The position numbers were made by a program, and so were the translations under genes. Positions 14,413-23,234 of a DNA stretch of 30,919 nucleotides are shown here, one piece after another. The stretch spans positions 1 through 30,919 of IMG/VR virus record IMGVR_UViG_3300017719_004369. The stretch is one strand, 5' to 3'. The notes under the pieces are model-generated. The model saw only the letters and a list, made by a program, of their open reading frames with translations. It made no database searches and was not told where the DNA came from. Numbering within the stretch: position 1 is the first letter of the stretch; each line of letters opens with the position of its first letter. The DNA comes from a virus.

Positions 14413-16019
14413 CTGAGTACTCCTCCAATATATCTAAAATAGTTATTCTGTCTTCTTTTCAAGTTATTATATTTGCCTATAAAATGTTCATGATTGTGAT
14501 GTAGTTTTTTCTTAACACTATCATAGATTTCTCTTTTATCTGCATCTGATTTTTTACTCCAAGTGTATGCTTGATTAACAACAGCATTAAATCTTTCTTT
14601 ATCATCTGTCATTAAATCATAAGACTCATCAAACATTTCTGGAAATGTCTCATACCCCTCATCTTGTAAAAAAGCCAAAGTTCCAGGAGATCCTAACATG
14701 AGTATTGGATGAAAATATGCAAGAGGCTTAAAAGTTTTTTCTGTAATAAACATTGTTCTATTGTATGGTTCTTTACGCATATAAAGAGCAAATTCTGGGT
14801 TATCATAAAAAGGTAAACCAAAATTAGTTTCGGTTACAAGACTAAAGTAAGACTCTTCAAAATATTTCTTATTAAGTATTCTATCATCACTAATAACTTC
14901 TTCATGGGCATCCATTATAATACGTCTTTTTAATCTATTTTTGACAAACATGGTTTCAAACCATTCGACTTGTTGTTCATTTTCAAAGAATTGTTCTTTG
15001 ATATACGTGTGTAAGTTTCCTCTACCTGTAATAGTATCCGTTGATTCACCTCTAAATAATAAACTAATGAAGTTATCATGCATTCCTAGTCTATGAAGTT
15101 CCGATATCATTGCAATTCTATGTGGTCTTATTCTAGCATTCATACACATAAAATCTTTTTTCTTTGATTCTGAATTAGGAACATTTAACATTACTTCTGC
15201 TTCAGACAAAGGTTTTAATGTTCCTTCAGTTGCATATTTTGCTGGTTTACCTTCTGGCATCCATCTACCAGTTCTGCTTAAATATTGAATTAAGTATAAC
15301 AACTGAAAATATTCAAAAGGAACTATGTTCTTAAATTTAAACTGTGCAGGAATTTCAGGATTCACTTCACACCATTGTTCATAATTTTTGTTAAATTTTA
15401 AATCAGCACAAGAAATTGCAATTTTACTATCAGCAAGTCCATGACCTATAATAGACTGAGAAAGTTTTTTTATCCATTGATGCTCATCACAACCAAAAGA
15501 TTCTCCCATAAGAAGTAAGAACAAAGAGAGTTTTTTATCTGCAATCAACTCTCTTGCTTTAACAGATATATTTGATATACAATTACCAAACATTTTTGGA
15601 AACTCTAACCACAAATCTATAGGATAAATGTTTACATCATTTTTACCGAAAGTTTTTGAAGCAGATTCATAGTCTTTAACATCATATATTCTAACCGTAC
15701 CGTTTATGTGACCTATCAGGGGTGCAATAGTATCGTATAAAACTTTATTATCACTGCCATTAGGTGGATAAAGAAGTTCGCCATTACCATTTGGGTTCTC
15801 TATTCTTTCTTTGGATCTATCAAAGAATAAATTAAAAGAAACTTCAGGATATTCAGCACGTTCATATCTACCAAAAGCAGGTATAGGCAAAGTGCCAGGC
15901 TCTCTATGAGAAATCTCTTTTGTGGAATTCTGATCTTCTAACAACCAGATCATATGCTCCAACAAAGATATTATTTTTTCTCCTTGATCGAAAGATATTG
16001 GAGGATTATCCAGTGCCAA
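14409..16019 (-). CDS. Glycosyltransferase-like protein 3
   Basis: The largest of the three related proteins, 536 residues. Its C-terminus carries the shared block FITEKTFKPLAYFHPILMLG, then GTLAFLQDEGYETFPEMFDESYD and NAVVNQAYTWSKKS. A middle block CMNARIRPHRIAMISELHRLG matches the RxHRxALYSEL region of the 11248 protein. Upstream it has a polar ~130-residue extension (PGTLPIPAFGRYERAEYPE) not seen in the other two. I call it glycosyltransferase-like by the TEK/P/G pattern and by context, not by a clear family match. It overlaps the preceding radical SAM gene by 14 bases. Confidence 0.7.
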   Translation of the reverse strand: MALDNPPISFDQGEKIISLLEHMIWLLEDQNSTKEISHREPGTLPIPAFGRYERAEYPEVSFNLFFDRSKERIENPNGNGELLYPPNGSDNKVLYDTIAPLIGHINGTVRIYDVKDYESASKTFGKNDVNIYPIDLWLEFPKMFGNCISNISVKARELIADKKLSLFLLLMGESFGCDEHQWIKKLSQSIIGHGLADSKIAISCADLKFNKNYEQWCEVNPEIPAQFKFKNIVPFEYFQLLYLIQYLSRTGRWMPEGKPAKYATEGTLKPLSEAEVMLNVPNSESKKKDFMCMNARIRPHRIAMISELHRLGMHDNFISLLFRGESTDTITGRGNLHTYIKEQFFENEQQVEWFETMFVKNRLKRRIIMDAHEEVISDDRILNKKYFEESYFSLVTETNFGLPFYDNPEFALYMRKEPYNRTMFITEKTFKPLAYFHPILMLGSPGTLAFLQDEGYETFPEMFDESYDLMTDDKERFNAVVNQAYTWSKKSDADKREIYDSVKKKLHHNHEHFIGKYNNLKRRQNNYFRYIGGVLR

Positions 16020-17271
16020 TTATATTCTCCGTAACATCTTTCACTATATCACTTATAACCGGATATAATTTTCTCCAGTTTGTATTTCTTCGTAAGTCAA
16101 TTGCATCTAAATATTTTTCAAATGCAATTACTTGTGGTACATTCAGAGTGCTTGTATTCATTCCTTTAAGAATGCCCTCTAAACATTCTTTTTGTTCTTT
16201 ATCATTGGGATCAGTAATTTTAGAGATTGCTTCTTCTAAGTAGAAAGCAATTTTATCGCCAAATATATAAGGATCTAAACATTCTGGTCTAACAATTGTA
16301 TTCGAACTAATCCATAGTCCAGCTTTATATTCTTGACGCAAACTATAAATCTTATCAATGAAATCACCTAAAGTAGGTACAGTAATTGCACTGATCGTCA
16401 TATGTATATTGACTGGTACGCCTTGAGATAAACAATATCTTAAATTTGTTTCCCAATTTTTTAAGTCCATTCCATAACGGGCATACTCTGCTTGAGGTCC
16501 CCAACAATCTTGACTAGCAACAATATGAAACTCTCGTATCTTCTTTTTGGCAATCAGATCATTTACTTTTTGAATCTTCTTTTTAAATTTTTCTTCGTCA
16601 TGTTTTAAGTTACTAAAAATTCTCCAAATAAGATTTGGATTAGGATGTTTATCAAAGAAGTCTAAACACTGATCAAATTCTTTTTGATACATTGGCTCAC
16701 CACCAAGTGTCTGAAACTCATATAGATGATGAGAATTTTCTACCATCCATTCCCAAAATTTTTGTAGATATAGAGGATAGTTATCCACACTTTTGTGTAT
16801 CATATAACTAGGATTAGCGGCAATAGGTCCATGCTTTTTATATTCTGCTTCAATAACAGAACTAAACTGAGGAGTACAATATGTACACGCTTGATTACAA
16901 ACGTTGGTAAAGTAAACTTCTAATAAACGTGGAGTAACTTTAGTTGCTTTAAGATCGCCCGCAACAATTTCTGGTGGTATCAAATCTTTCTTATTGATCC
17001 AAGCAGTTCTCTCACTAGAGCCACCAGCATCTTCAATCTTTTTACAATACTCACAACCATTCCCTGGCCATAAGCCATCAAGCATCTTCTCTCTGTCACC
17101 AACTTTACCAGGAAGATTATGAAAGTCTTTAATGGTACTTAAATCAAATTCCCAGTGGTTACATCTATGACAACTCGTTGATGTACCCTTTGATAAAAAT
17201 ATTGTACTCCAAGACCATTTAAACTGACAAGAAGTTGCCGTCTTAATAGGAAAAATTACATCATCACTCAT
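16006..17271 (-). CDS. Radical SAM protein G, twitch-domain type (subgroup I)
   Basis: A 421-residue enzyme. The [4Fe-4S]-SAM motif is C125-NQA-C129-TY-C132; FQTLGGEPMY provides the GGE SAM-amine contact; SQDCWGPQAEYARYGM is a subgroup-I substrate-domain block. The N-terminal region has C15, C34/C37 and the NGCEYC pair C73/C76 before the radical core, the N-terminal Cys-rich pattern of twitch-domain radical SAM proteins that probably binds an extra Fe-S cluster. It is the last of seven in the operon and, unlike its immediate neighbours E and F, belongs with A, B and C. ATG overlaps the F stop by four bases. Substrate unknown; peptide or sugar modification are both possible. Confidence 0.9.
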   Translation of the reverse strand: MSDDVIFPIKTATSCQFKWSWSTIFLSKGTSTSCHRCNHWEFDLSTIKDFHNLPGKVGDREKMLDGLWPGNGCEYCKKIEDAGGSSERTAWINKKDLIPPEIVAGDLKATKVTPRLLEVYFTNVCNQACTYCTPQFSSVIEAEYKKHGPIAANPSYMIHKSVDNYPLYLQKFWEWMVENSHHLYEFQTLGGEPMYQKEFDQCLDFFDKHPNPNLIWRIFSNLKHDEEKFKKKIQKVNDLIAKKKIREFHIVASQDCWGPQAEYARYGMDLKNWETNLRYCLSQGVPVNIHMTISAITVPTLGDFIDKIYSLRQEYKAGLWISSNTIVRPECLDPYIFGDKIAFYLEEAISKITDPNDKEQKECLEGILKGMNTSTLNVPQVIAFEKYLDAIDLRRNTNWRKLYPVISDIVKDVTENIIGTG

Positions 17272-18485
17272 TCAATTATCTCTTTCATGTTTATATGTTC
17301 TGGGAATGCCTCAAAGAAATTCTCATCTCTTAATTCATCTCTTCGCGTTACTATCTGGTCCCAACCCCCTTTTATTCTTCTAGAGTCTCCTTCTTTTGCC
17401 CACATAAAATTAATCAAGGCAACAAGATTTCTAGCCAACAAAGAATCATCTTCGAATCCCATGCTAATGTATTTATCATAGGTTTTTCTGATTCTTTTTT
17501 CAAGTTCTTCTTTTTTCCAATCAGGAACACTTTGAGTTGAGAAGTGTATTGGTTGTTCTAACACATTAATGTTAATTCTTACTGGATCTAAGAATGTAAA
17601 ATCATCTACATCGTTAGGATTCGCACTATCAGCACAATAATCTATAAAATCCATTGCAGTATACAGATTAGCCCATCCAACAGTACAAGTTACTCCCATA
17701 TAAACGTGCGGAGTTTCTTTCTTAACTTTCTTAATGTTTTCTACCAATTTATCCCACTTAGTACCATTTCTCCAATACTCTGCTCCTTTTTCCATACCAT
17801 CTAAACTTAACAAGAGTTTTACATCACTAAACTTTTTCCAATATTCTGTTATATGTCTTTGTTTATATTTCATGGTACTAAAATTTGTATTATATACAAG
17901 TTTCATATCAGTGCGGTTCAATTCTTCTAGTCTGTCTAATATTTTCCAATGTTCCCATTGAATTAGTGGTTCACCACCAGCAAAATAAATCTTTTGTGCG
18001 TCTGGTAAATAAGGATAAACTTGATCAAACAAATCTTCTTCTGTCTTACCAGCAAAGATAAGGTCTTGTGAAGAACCTTTATCTTCGTTATGAATCGAAC
18101 TACTGTATTCATGATAACATCCACGACATTTGAAGTTACAAAAATTATTGAATCTAAAATCCATATACAATAGATTTACATCTGCATTTTCATCTATTTC
18201 AGCAAATGCTTTGAATTCATCATTAAGACCTTCTCTCAAAGAGTGAATATTAGAGTTTTCAAAATTGATACAAGTACTACAATTTTTTGCTATTTCAGGT
18301 GTAATCTCTCCCGCAATAAAATCTCTTCTCAACGTCTTATATTCATCACTGTGCCATATCTCTTCTATAGTCTTTTCTTTTAAAGAACCATAAGTAGTAT
18401 TGCCAACACAACAAGTCTTTACTTCACCGGTCGTATGAGCATATAGATGAACGAATGGCGCTACACAGAAAAATTTATCAGACAT
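17268..18485 (-). CDS. Radical SAM protein F, SPASM/twitch-like (subgroup II)
   Basis: A 405-residue enzyme with C116-NFK-C120-RG-C123 for the radical SAM cluster, YFAGGEPLIQW (GGE motif), LLSLDGMEKGAEYWRNGTKW and a N-terminal FCVAPFVHLYAHTTGEVKTCC block (C7, C25, C26) with a second pair C69/C72. The CxAPfxHxYxxxxGxxxxCC pattern is like the SPASM-type motif that in other enzymes ligates auxiliary clusters, but here it precedes the radical core. It overlaps both neighbours. A promoter-like element (18581-18609) lies in the end of the preceding gene about 100 bases before this ATG. Confidence 0.9.
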   Translation of the reverse strand: MSDKFFCVAPFVHLYAHTTGEVKTCCVGNTTYGSLKEKTIEEIWHSDEYKTLRRDFIAGEITPEIAKNCSTCINFENSNIHSLREGLNDEFKAFAEIDENADVNLLYMDFRFNNFCNFKCRGCYHEYSSSIHNEDKGSSQDLIFAGKTEEDLFDQVYPYLPDAQKIYFAGGEPLIQWEHWKILDRLEELNRTDMKLVYNTNFSTMKYKQRHITEYWKKFSDVKLLLSLDGMEKGAEYWRNGTKWDKLVENIKKVKKETPHVYMGVTCTVGWANLYTAMDFIDYCADSANPNDVDDFTFLDPVRININVLEQPIHFSTQSVPDWKKEELEKRIRKTYDKYISMGFEDDSLLARNLVALINFMWAKEGDSRRIKGGWDQIVTRRDELRDENFFEAFPEHINMKEIIE

Positions 18486-19671
18486 AAAGGTACACCATAT
18501 CGTATAGTTCTGGAAAAGTTTGTTTAAAGTTATTGTTTCTCAGTTCATCCATTTTCAAGGTCTTCTGATAAAACTCTGTCATATTATCAGAACTTTTGCC
18601 TTTTGTCAAGTAATCAATTACTGTTTGATTAGGAAATTTAGCAACAACAGCATCTTTTATTTTTTGTGGCAACAATGCAGGATCAAGATAAGATGGATCA
18701 GTAACAAAGTTCATAGAAATATATGGAGCAAAAGAAAAGTATTCGTGAAACTCTTTCATGTATAATATGTTGTATGTAGATACCGTTTGCATTATGTTAT
18801 ATGAAATATTATCTGCTTCACATACCTTTTTTATCCATTCTAAAGTTTGTGTAATAACATCCCACTTTGATGGGTGTCTAATAAAAGAATTTCTTTCTTC
18901 TAAGCAATCGATTGATATCATAAGTTGTACGTGCTTAAAGTTTTTCCAAACTTCTTCATATGTGTGATTAATAACTGTGCAGTTAGTAGAATATACTAAC
19001 GTAATATCTTTCGATCTACCAGACTCTACAAGATCAATTAAAAACTGTTTATGTTTATCAATGAGAAGTGGTTCTCCTCCATTAATGTAAACATATCTAA
19101 GAGTATCAGAATGTTCTAACAACTTTTCCCAAAAATCAGTATCAAGTGGCCAGTTAAAAAGATTCTTATCATAAGAAAGTGGGTTATCTGGATTTACAGT
19201 ATTCCAATCTTTTATCCAACGGCTAGTTGACAATGGGTTGCAAGAACGACACGCTAAGTTACAGTGATTACCCAAACGTAACTCAACAAATTCATATGAG
19301 ACATCATTTATTGTACCGTCTTTATTTGTTATCTCTATCGCTCTAAATTCATTGAAGTTTAATCTATCAGATTCATACTGTCTCTTTGATTTTATTCCTA
19401 CTTTTTCTAAATCAAAACATCTCGTACACTGAACAGGCTCTTCACCATTAAGCATTTGTTTTCTAACTTTACTAAACGAATCACTGTTCTGTATTAAGTC
19501 AAAATCATATTTGGTTGTATGTAGTGTTTTTGGCTTTCTTTGATTGAATTCATCTGTATCAAATGACTCAGAAATACCTTGTGTATGATCTGCTTCACAA
19601 CAAAGTGTCAATTCACCTTGTGGGTGAGTTGCTAAATGTGTCCATGGCAAAGGGCAAAAAGTTTTACTCAT
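18478..19671 (-). CDS. Radical SAM protein E, SPASM/twitch-like (subgroup II)
   Basis: A 397-residue radical SAM enzyme. Core motif C137-NLA-C141-RS-C144, YINGGEPLLID (GGE), YSTNCTVIN and LMISIDCLEERNSFIRHP mark the TIM-barrel strands. N-terminal block FCPLPWTHLATHPQGELTLCC gives C6, C24, C25, followed by the pair C82/C85 (CTRCF). Closely similar in plan to D and F. It sits between the sulfotransferase-like gene (8-base overlap) and F (8-base overlap). No substrate can be deduced. Confidence 0.9.
   Translation of the reverse strand: MSKTFCPLPWTHLATHPQGELTLCCEADHTQGISESFDTDEFNQRKPKTLHTTKYDFDLIQNSDSFSKVRKQMLNGEEPVQCTRCFDLEKVGIKSKRQYESDRLNFNEFRAIEITNKDGTINDVSYEFVELRLGNHCNLACRSCNPLSTSRWIKDWNTVNPDNPLSYDKNLFNWPLDTDFWEKLLEHSDTLRYVYINGGEPLLIDKHKQFLIDLVESGRSKDITLVYSTNCTVINHTYEEVWKNFKHVQLMISIDCLEERNSFIRHPSKWDVITQTLEWIKKVCEADNISYNIMQTVSTYNILYMKEFHEYFSFAPYISMNFVTDPSYLDPALLPQKIKDAVVAKFPNQTVIDYLTKGKSSDNMTEFYQKTLKMDELRNNNFKQTFPELYDMVYLYV
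18581..18609 (-). promoter_or_regulatory. Promoter-like element before radical SAM gene F
   Basis: TTGACA (18609-18604), 17-base spacer, TAATAT (18586-18581) on the minus strand; an overlapping GATAAT gives a better -10 at a shorter spacing. It lies in the 3' end of gene E, about 100 bases before gene F. Confidence 0.35.
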
Positions 19672-20221
19672 TAAAATATTCCTCTGCGTCTACTATTTCA
19701 AGATCATAGTCTGGAATATCCAGTAAATCTGGTGTATCATGTTTATCATATTTTTCGTGTTTATCTTCTCTATCTTCAAGAAACATAATTTTACCACCAA
19801 ACTCTTTATACCAAATTTTTTGAAGTTTAAGATTATTAATAATAGTTCTTATTATCACTTTATTATCATAATCGGTAAGTGTTTTTCTTGTATCTGGCAA
19901 TTTTTTTCCTGGATGCCACCAGTCAAAAGCCCAAGAATACATCATAGAATTAACTTGGGCTCTTATGTCTTTTCTTAAACAAAAAATTAAATCATCAGCA
20001 CATTCAAGATATTCTTTTTTAAATAACGATTCATTATGGCCAATATTATCAGGCATTATTTTATATAATTTTATATCAGAATCTGGCTTTTTATAACCAC
20101 CATTGAAGCCGTGACACCATTCACCCGTATATTGTGAAAAGAACTTGAGTCCAGTTTCTCCATGTAACTTTTTAATCAGCGTAGATGAACCAGTTCTATA
20201 ATTTGCAATAACAACTATCAT
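19664..20221 (-). CDS. Sulfotransferase-like protein
   Basis: A 185-residue protein with the N-terminal 5'-phosphosulfate-binding loop in the form VVIANYRTGSSTLIKKL (YRTGSST at residues 8-14), the signature of PAPS-dependent sulfotransferases (family pattern pRSGTT/S). FCLRKDIRAQVNSMMYSW fits the 3'-phosphate-binding R/S region. It is short against the usual 250-300 residues, so it may be a minimal or divergent member. The ATG at 20221 was chosen because it overlaps the previous stop as ATGA; an in-frame ATG at 20236 is less likely. A sulfate added to a glycan would match the other decorations in the operon. Confidence 0.75.
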   Translation of the reverse strand: MIVVIANYRTGSSTLIKKLHGETGLKFFSQYTGEWCHGFNGGYKKPDSDIKLYKIMPDNIGHNESLFKKEYLECADDLIFCLRKDIRAQVNSMMYSWAFDWWHPGKKLPDTRKTLTDYDNKVIIRTIINNLKLQKIWYKEFGGKIMFLEDREDKHEKYDKHDTPDLLDIPDYDLEIVDAEEYFNE

Positions 20222-21522
20222 ATAGAATCCCACCAAATCTTTGCATCATTAGAAAGTGTATCTCTAAAATTTAGGTCATCATTTCGTATACTATCAATAT
20301 ACTCCATATGTCCTTTGCCACTTTTTATTCCTTGTTTATAAGTATCTGGCCACTGCTCTTCAAAAGTTTGTCTATTCAATAGATTCACAAGAGATGTTTT
20401 ATAAACATGAGTCTTATCTGTCATTCTGGGTTCGATATATTCTAGCAGTTCTTGTACAGTATCTTCCAAAATGCTTTTAGGTAAACACAGAGGACTCATA
20501 ACAACACTAGGATCAAATGCAAAAGTAAACTTGAAATACGATTTTACATTAAGTTCAGTAACAACATCAAAGAGTTCTTTAAGACCAAATAATCCTGGAG
20601 TAGTAAGAGTAACATCAAAGACCATGGCATCATTACCAAAATTATTAATAAGCGGTAAACCACGTTTGAAGTTTTCCAACCACTCTTCCCATTTGAGTCC
20701 GGTTCTAATATATTCCCCAACCTTTCCTACTCCATCTATACTCGCACATAAATTAACGTGCTTAAATTTAGGAAGAAGATCAAACAATTCTATACCCTTA
20801 TAAGATACTCTACTTAAATTTGTGTTGTATCTAAGAGTAACATCTTTTGCTTGACCATCGTAAACTAATTGTTCTAATATAGTCCAATGACGTTCCCACA
20901 TAAGAGGTTCGCCACCAACCCAATAGATTTCTTCAATACGTCTTTCATCTACTGCGGCTTGAAGTTCTTCTTCTAAAACTTCTTTTTGAAATGTGTCTAT
21001 ATTTTTTCTAGTTGCTGGTTCTAACCAAGGTTGATCTTGTAAGCGACCGTTCTTTTTATTTTCTGCTTCCCAACTACTAGACAGTTGGTCCCCACACATT
21101 CTACACTTAAAGTTACATAGATTAGATATGCGGTAATCATAAGAAACAGGAAGATCATTATAATGACCGTCTGGTTCAGTTTTAGCAATTATATCTTCTA
21201 CTTTATGTGGAAACAATGTTTCTGTAAAGTACTGTTTATATGTATGTAGATTTAATAACTGACTATTGCATACCTCACATTGTGATATCTTTTCACCAGC
21301 AAGTATACGCTTACGTATATCTTTCATATACTCGCTGTTCCAATGTTCTTTTAATGTATCTGGTTCGAACTTACCAGCTTTATCACCAGAGTCAATATAT
21401 TGTTTTTGAAAAGAAGCGTCTTCTCTACTAGCACAACACAAGCGCCTTTCACCTTGAGGACTTACATACGTATGAGTCCAGGGTGCAACACAAAAATATG
21501 GAGATAACTCATTCTTCGTCAT
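20218..21522 (-). CDS. Radical SAM protein D, SPASM/twitch-like (subgroup II)
   Basis: A 434-residue enzyme from the ATG at 21522 (the earlier in-frame ATG at 21543 lies further into the preceding gene and precedes the conserved start). Core motif C136-NFK-C140-RM-C143, WVGGEPLMWERHW (GGE), ASIDGVGKVGEYIRTGLKW. N-terminal FCVAPWTHTYVSPQGERRLCC supplies C11, C29, C30, then C82/C85 (CEVC). Closely related in plan to E and F. It is the first of the subgroup II genes and follows C with a 14-base overlap. Confidence 0.9.
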   Translation of the reverse strand: MTKNELSPYFCVAPWTHTYVSPQGERRLCCASREDASFQKQYIDSGDKAGKFEPDTLKEHWNSEYMKDIRKRILAGEKISQCEVCNSQLLNLHTYKQYFTETLFPHKVEDIIAKTEPDGHYNDLPVSYDYRISNLCNFKCRMCGDQLSSSWEAENKKNGRLQDQPWLEPATRKNIDTFQKEVLEEELQAAVDERRIEEIYWVGGEPLMWERHWTILEQLVYDGQAKDVTLRYNTNLSRVSYKGIELFDLLPKFKHVNLCASIDGVGKVGEYIRTGLKWEEWLENFKRGLPLINNFGNDAMVFDVTLTTPGLFGLKELFDVVTELNVKSYFKFTFAFDPSVVMSPLCLPKSILEDTVQELLEYIEPRMTDKTHVYKTSLVNLLNRQTFEEQWPDTYKQGIKSGKGHMEYIDSIRNDDLNFRDTLSNDAKIWWDSI

Positions 21523-23023
21523 ATGATGCCAAAGGCTTATCAATGTTTTTACTATCTGGTTTTAAAACCCAACCTTCCTCATCTGCAATTTTCTTTAAGT
21601 CTGGATCATCAGCATATTGGCGTGTACTGTCTCCGTCAATCATTTCTTTTAATGGAATAGTTTCTGTAGTAGGAATAGTTTCTACCCAGTCTGTAAGTAT
21701 TTTAGGAAATACAGATAATGACAACCCTCTTCTTTCATCATATTGAGCGTAGAAAGTTTTAAAGTCTCTCCACAATGTCATCTTGTCACTTGTACGTCTG
21801 TGTGGTGCGTCAACAGTAACAAGATAGTCAATAAGACGTTCTATACTAGCCCGCTCAAATTCATGCCACAGTTTTAAGTCTTTCTTTTCTTCCCACCAAT
21901 CTTGTAGTTGCTTTCGACAATGATCTTTAATATGATCTGGTAAAGCAAGCGGTGACTGAAAACTAGGAAAACGTAATAAGTTCAAACTAACAACAGGAGC
22001 TTTTAGTCCAGTATGAATTTTCATATCATATACATCATCAAGAAAATCAGTAATACTAAACAAGCATAAACTATTAATGGTCATCATAATATTACAACCA
22101 CTAAGTTTACCATGAGTCAGTATTTTGTAAACATTGTTTTTCCAAGTTTCATAATGTAGACCGTCACGAATGTAATCTGCTTGTAATCCGGTTGCTTCAC
22201 AACTAGTATAAAGATGAAACTGATCTACCTTCTGTGTCTTCTCAATCATTGAATCAATAAGAGAATCTTTTGCCATCAAGTTTGAATTAATAGCAAATCT
22301 CATATCTGTTTTGTTTTCACCAAACCAATCAAATAGTTTCCAGACTTGATCTGACATTAAAGGCTCACCACCAGTAACACGCAGTTCTTCTAGACTTTTA
22401 GATAGACCATCATTCCACCATTCCCAAAATGCAGTTACATATGGGTTCTCTTCTCTTTTACCATATGGTTCTGCCCATGCACCATCATGTTGAAATGCAC
22501 CAGCACCATCAGATACTAGATTTTGATAAGGACCTTTTTTGGTTATATCTTTTGCCCAAGTAGTACTAAAACTTGAGTTACAATAAGAACAAGCCAATTG
22601 ACAAGTACGATCAAAAGAGATTTCAAATGTTTTTAAATCAACACTTTCATTGTAATCCATTTCATGTGCTTTTTTCAAGTCATCTTCAGTATAGATTATT
22701 GACTTGTATACACGGTCACTAACAGCATCAGTTTCCATGTCTTCAACTTTCCAGCAATACTCACACTCTCTAGGTCTTTCGCCACGTTGCATCATTTTAC
22801 GCATGGCTTTCTTATGCTTTGTATTATGAATAGCAGACGGATCTACTGTAATCTCTTCTAATGGAATTTTGTGAGCGGGTGGGTGATGGCAAGATGCAGT
22901 AGTGCCACTGCCTAGCCATGTGGTAGCATTATACCATTTTGCACCACAAAAACTTTTAGATTTTGTATCAAGAATATCTTTACGGTATTTAATTAAATCA
23001 TTATCTTTAGTCAATGTCAACAT
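21509..23023 (-). CDS. Radical SAM protein C, twitch-domain type (subgroup I)
   Basis: A 504-residue enzyme, the longest of the seven. Core motif C141-QLA-C145-SY-C148, RVTGGEPLMSD (GGE), YTSCEATGLQADYIRDGLHY. N-terminal Cys set C26 (FCGAKW), C45 (SCHHPPAHKIP), C87/C90 (CEYCWKVED). A longer C-terminus (after SVFPKILTDWV) ending DKPLASYDEE distinguishes it. The start at 23023 was preferred over 23107, which would put 28 non-conserved residues in the middle of the preceding small gene. It overlaps that gene by 17 bases. Confidence 0.9.
   Translation of the reverse strand: MLTLTKDNDLIKYRKDILDTKSKSFCGAKWYNATTWLGSGTTASCHHPPAHKIPLEEITVDPSAIHNTKHKKAMRKMMQRGERPRECEYCWKVEDMETDAVSDRVYKSIIYTEDDLKKAHEMDYNESVDLKTFEISFDRTCQLACSYCNSSFSTTWAKDITKKGPYQNLVSDGAGAFQHDGAWAEPYGKREENPYVTAFWEWWNDGLSKSLEELRVTGGEPLMSDQVWKLFDWFGENKTDMRFAINSNLMAKDSLIDSMIEKTQKVDQFHLYTSCEATGLQADYIRDGLHYETWKNNVYKILTHGKLSGCNIMMTINSLCLFSITDFLDDVYDMKIHTGLKAPVVSLNLLRFPSFQSPLALPDHIKDHCRKQLQDWWEEKKDLKLWHEFERASIERLIDYLVTVDAPHRRTSDKMTLWRDFKTFYAQYDERRGLSLSVFPKILTDWVETIPTTETIPLKEMIDGDSTRQYADDPDLKKIADEEGWVLKPDSKNIDKPLASYDEE
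22992..23020 (-). promoter_or_regulatory. Promoter-like element at start of radical SAM gene C
   Basis: TTGACA (23020-23015), exactly 17 bases, TTTAAT (22997-22992) on the minus strand. The transcript would begin just inside gene C, so it would serve D and later genes, not C itself. It may be a chance match. Confidence 0.25.
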
Positions 23024-23234
23024 CCGCTTCTGTTTTAATAACAACTCTAGCACCACATGGTAATAATGGTTTATCATTACCACCATATATAACCTCACTG
23101 GGACCATGTATCTTTACACTATGCCCGTAAGTATTTTTTCTTCCTTCTTTTACAGTTAAGACGGGTTCATTTGTTCCATGCTTTTTGTTAGCACGAATTT
23201 TATGCATATTAACGTGAATGTATTTTACTGCCAT
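23007..23234 (-). CDS. Conserved small phage protein, function unknown
   Basis: A 75-residue protein (MAVKYIHVNMHKIRANKKHG, later KIHGPSEVIYGG and LLPCGARVVIKTEADVDID). Short beta-strand-rich proteins with this IHVN...IRxNKK...GTNEPVLTVK plan are, as I recall, common in marine T4-like and other phages with no known role. The ATG at 23234 overlaps the TAA of gene B (TAATG) with GGAGA eight bases upstream, so it is preferred over the ATG six bases earlier. It lies between radical SAM genes B and C, so it could be a partner or substrate, but its wide occurrence outside such clusters argues against. Confidence 0.82.
   Translation of the reverse strand: MAVKYIHVNMHKIRANKKHGTNEPVLTVKEGRKNTYGHSVKIHGPSEVIYGGNDKPLLPCGARVVIKTEADVDID

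Noticed and set aside
17461-17475. Near-matches to the late motif (GATAAATAC on the minus strand) at about 17465 and 29447
   Set aside because: One mismatch to TATAAATA inside conserved coding sequence with no gene start nearby; not distinguishable from chance.
19664-20221. Reading the short YRTGSST protein as a kinase
   Set aside because: The loop lacks the GK[ST] of Walker A; the YRTGSS form and R/S region match sulfotransferases better, though short length keeps some doubt.
23024-23107. Upstream in-frame start giving radical SAM protein C 28 more residues
   Set aside because: The extension is wholly inside the 75-residue gene in another frame and lacks protein-like composition; the ATG at 23023 fits the family start.
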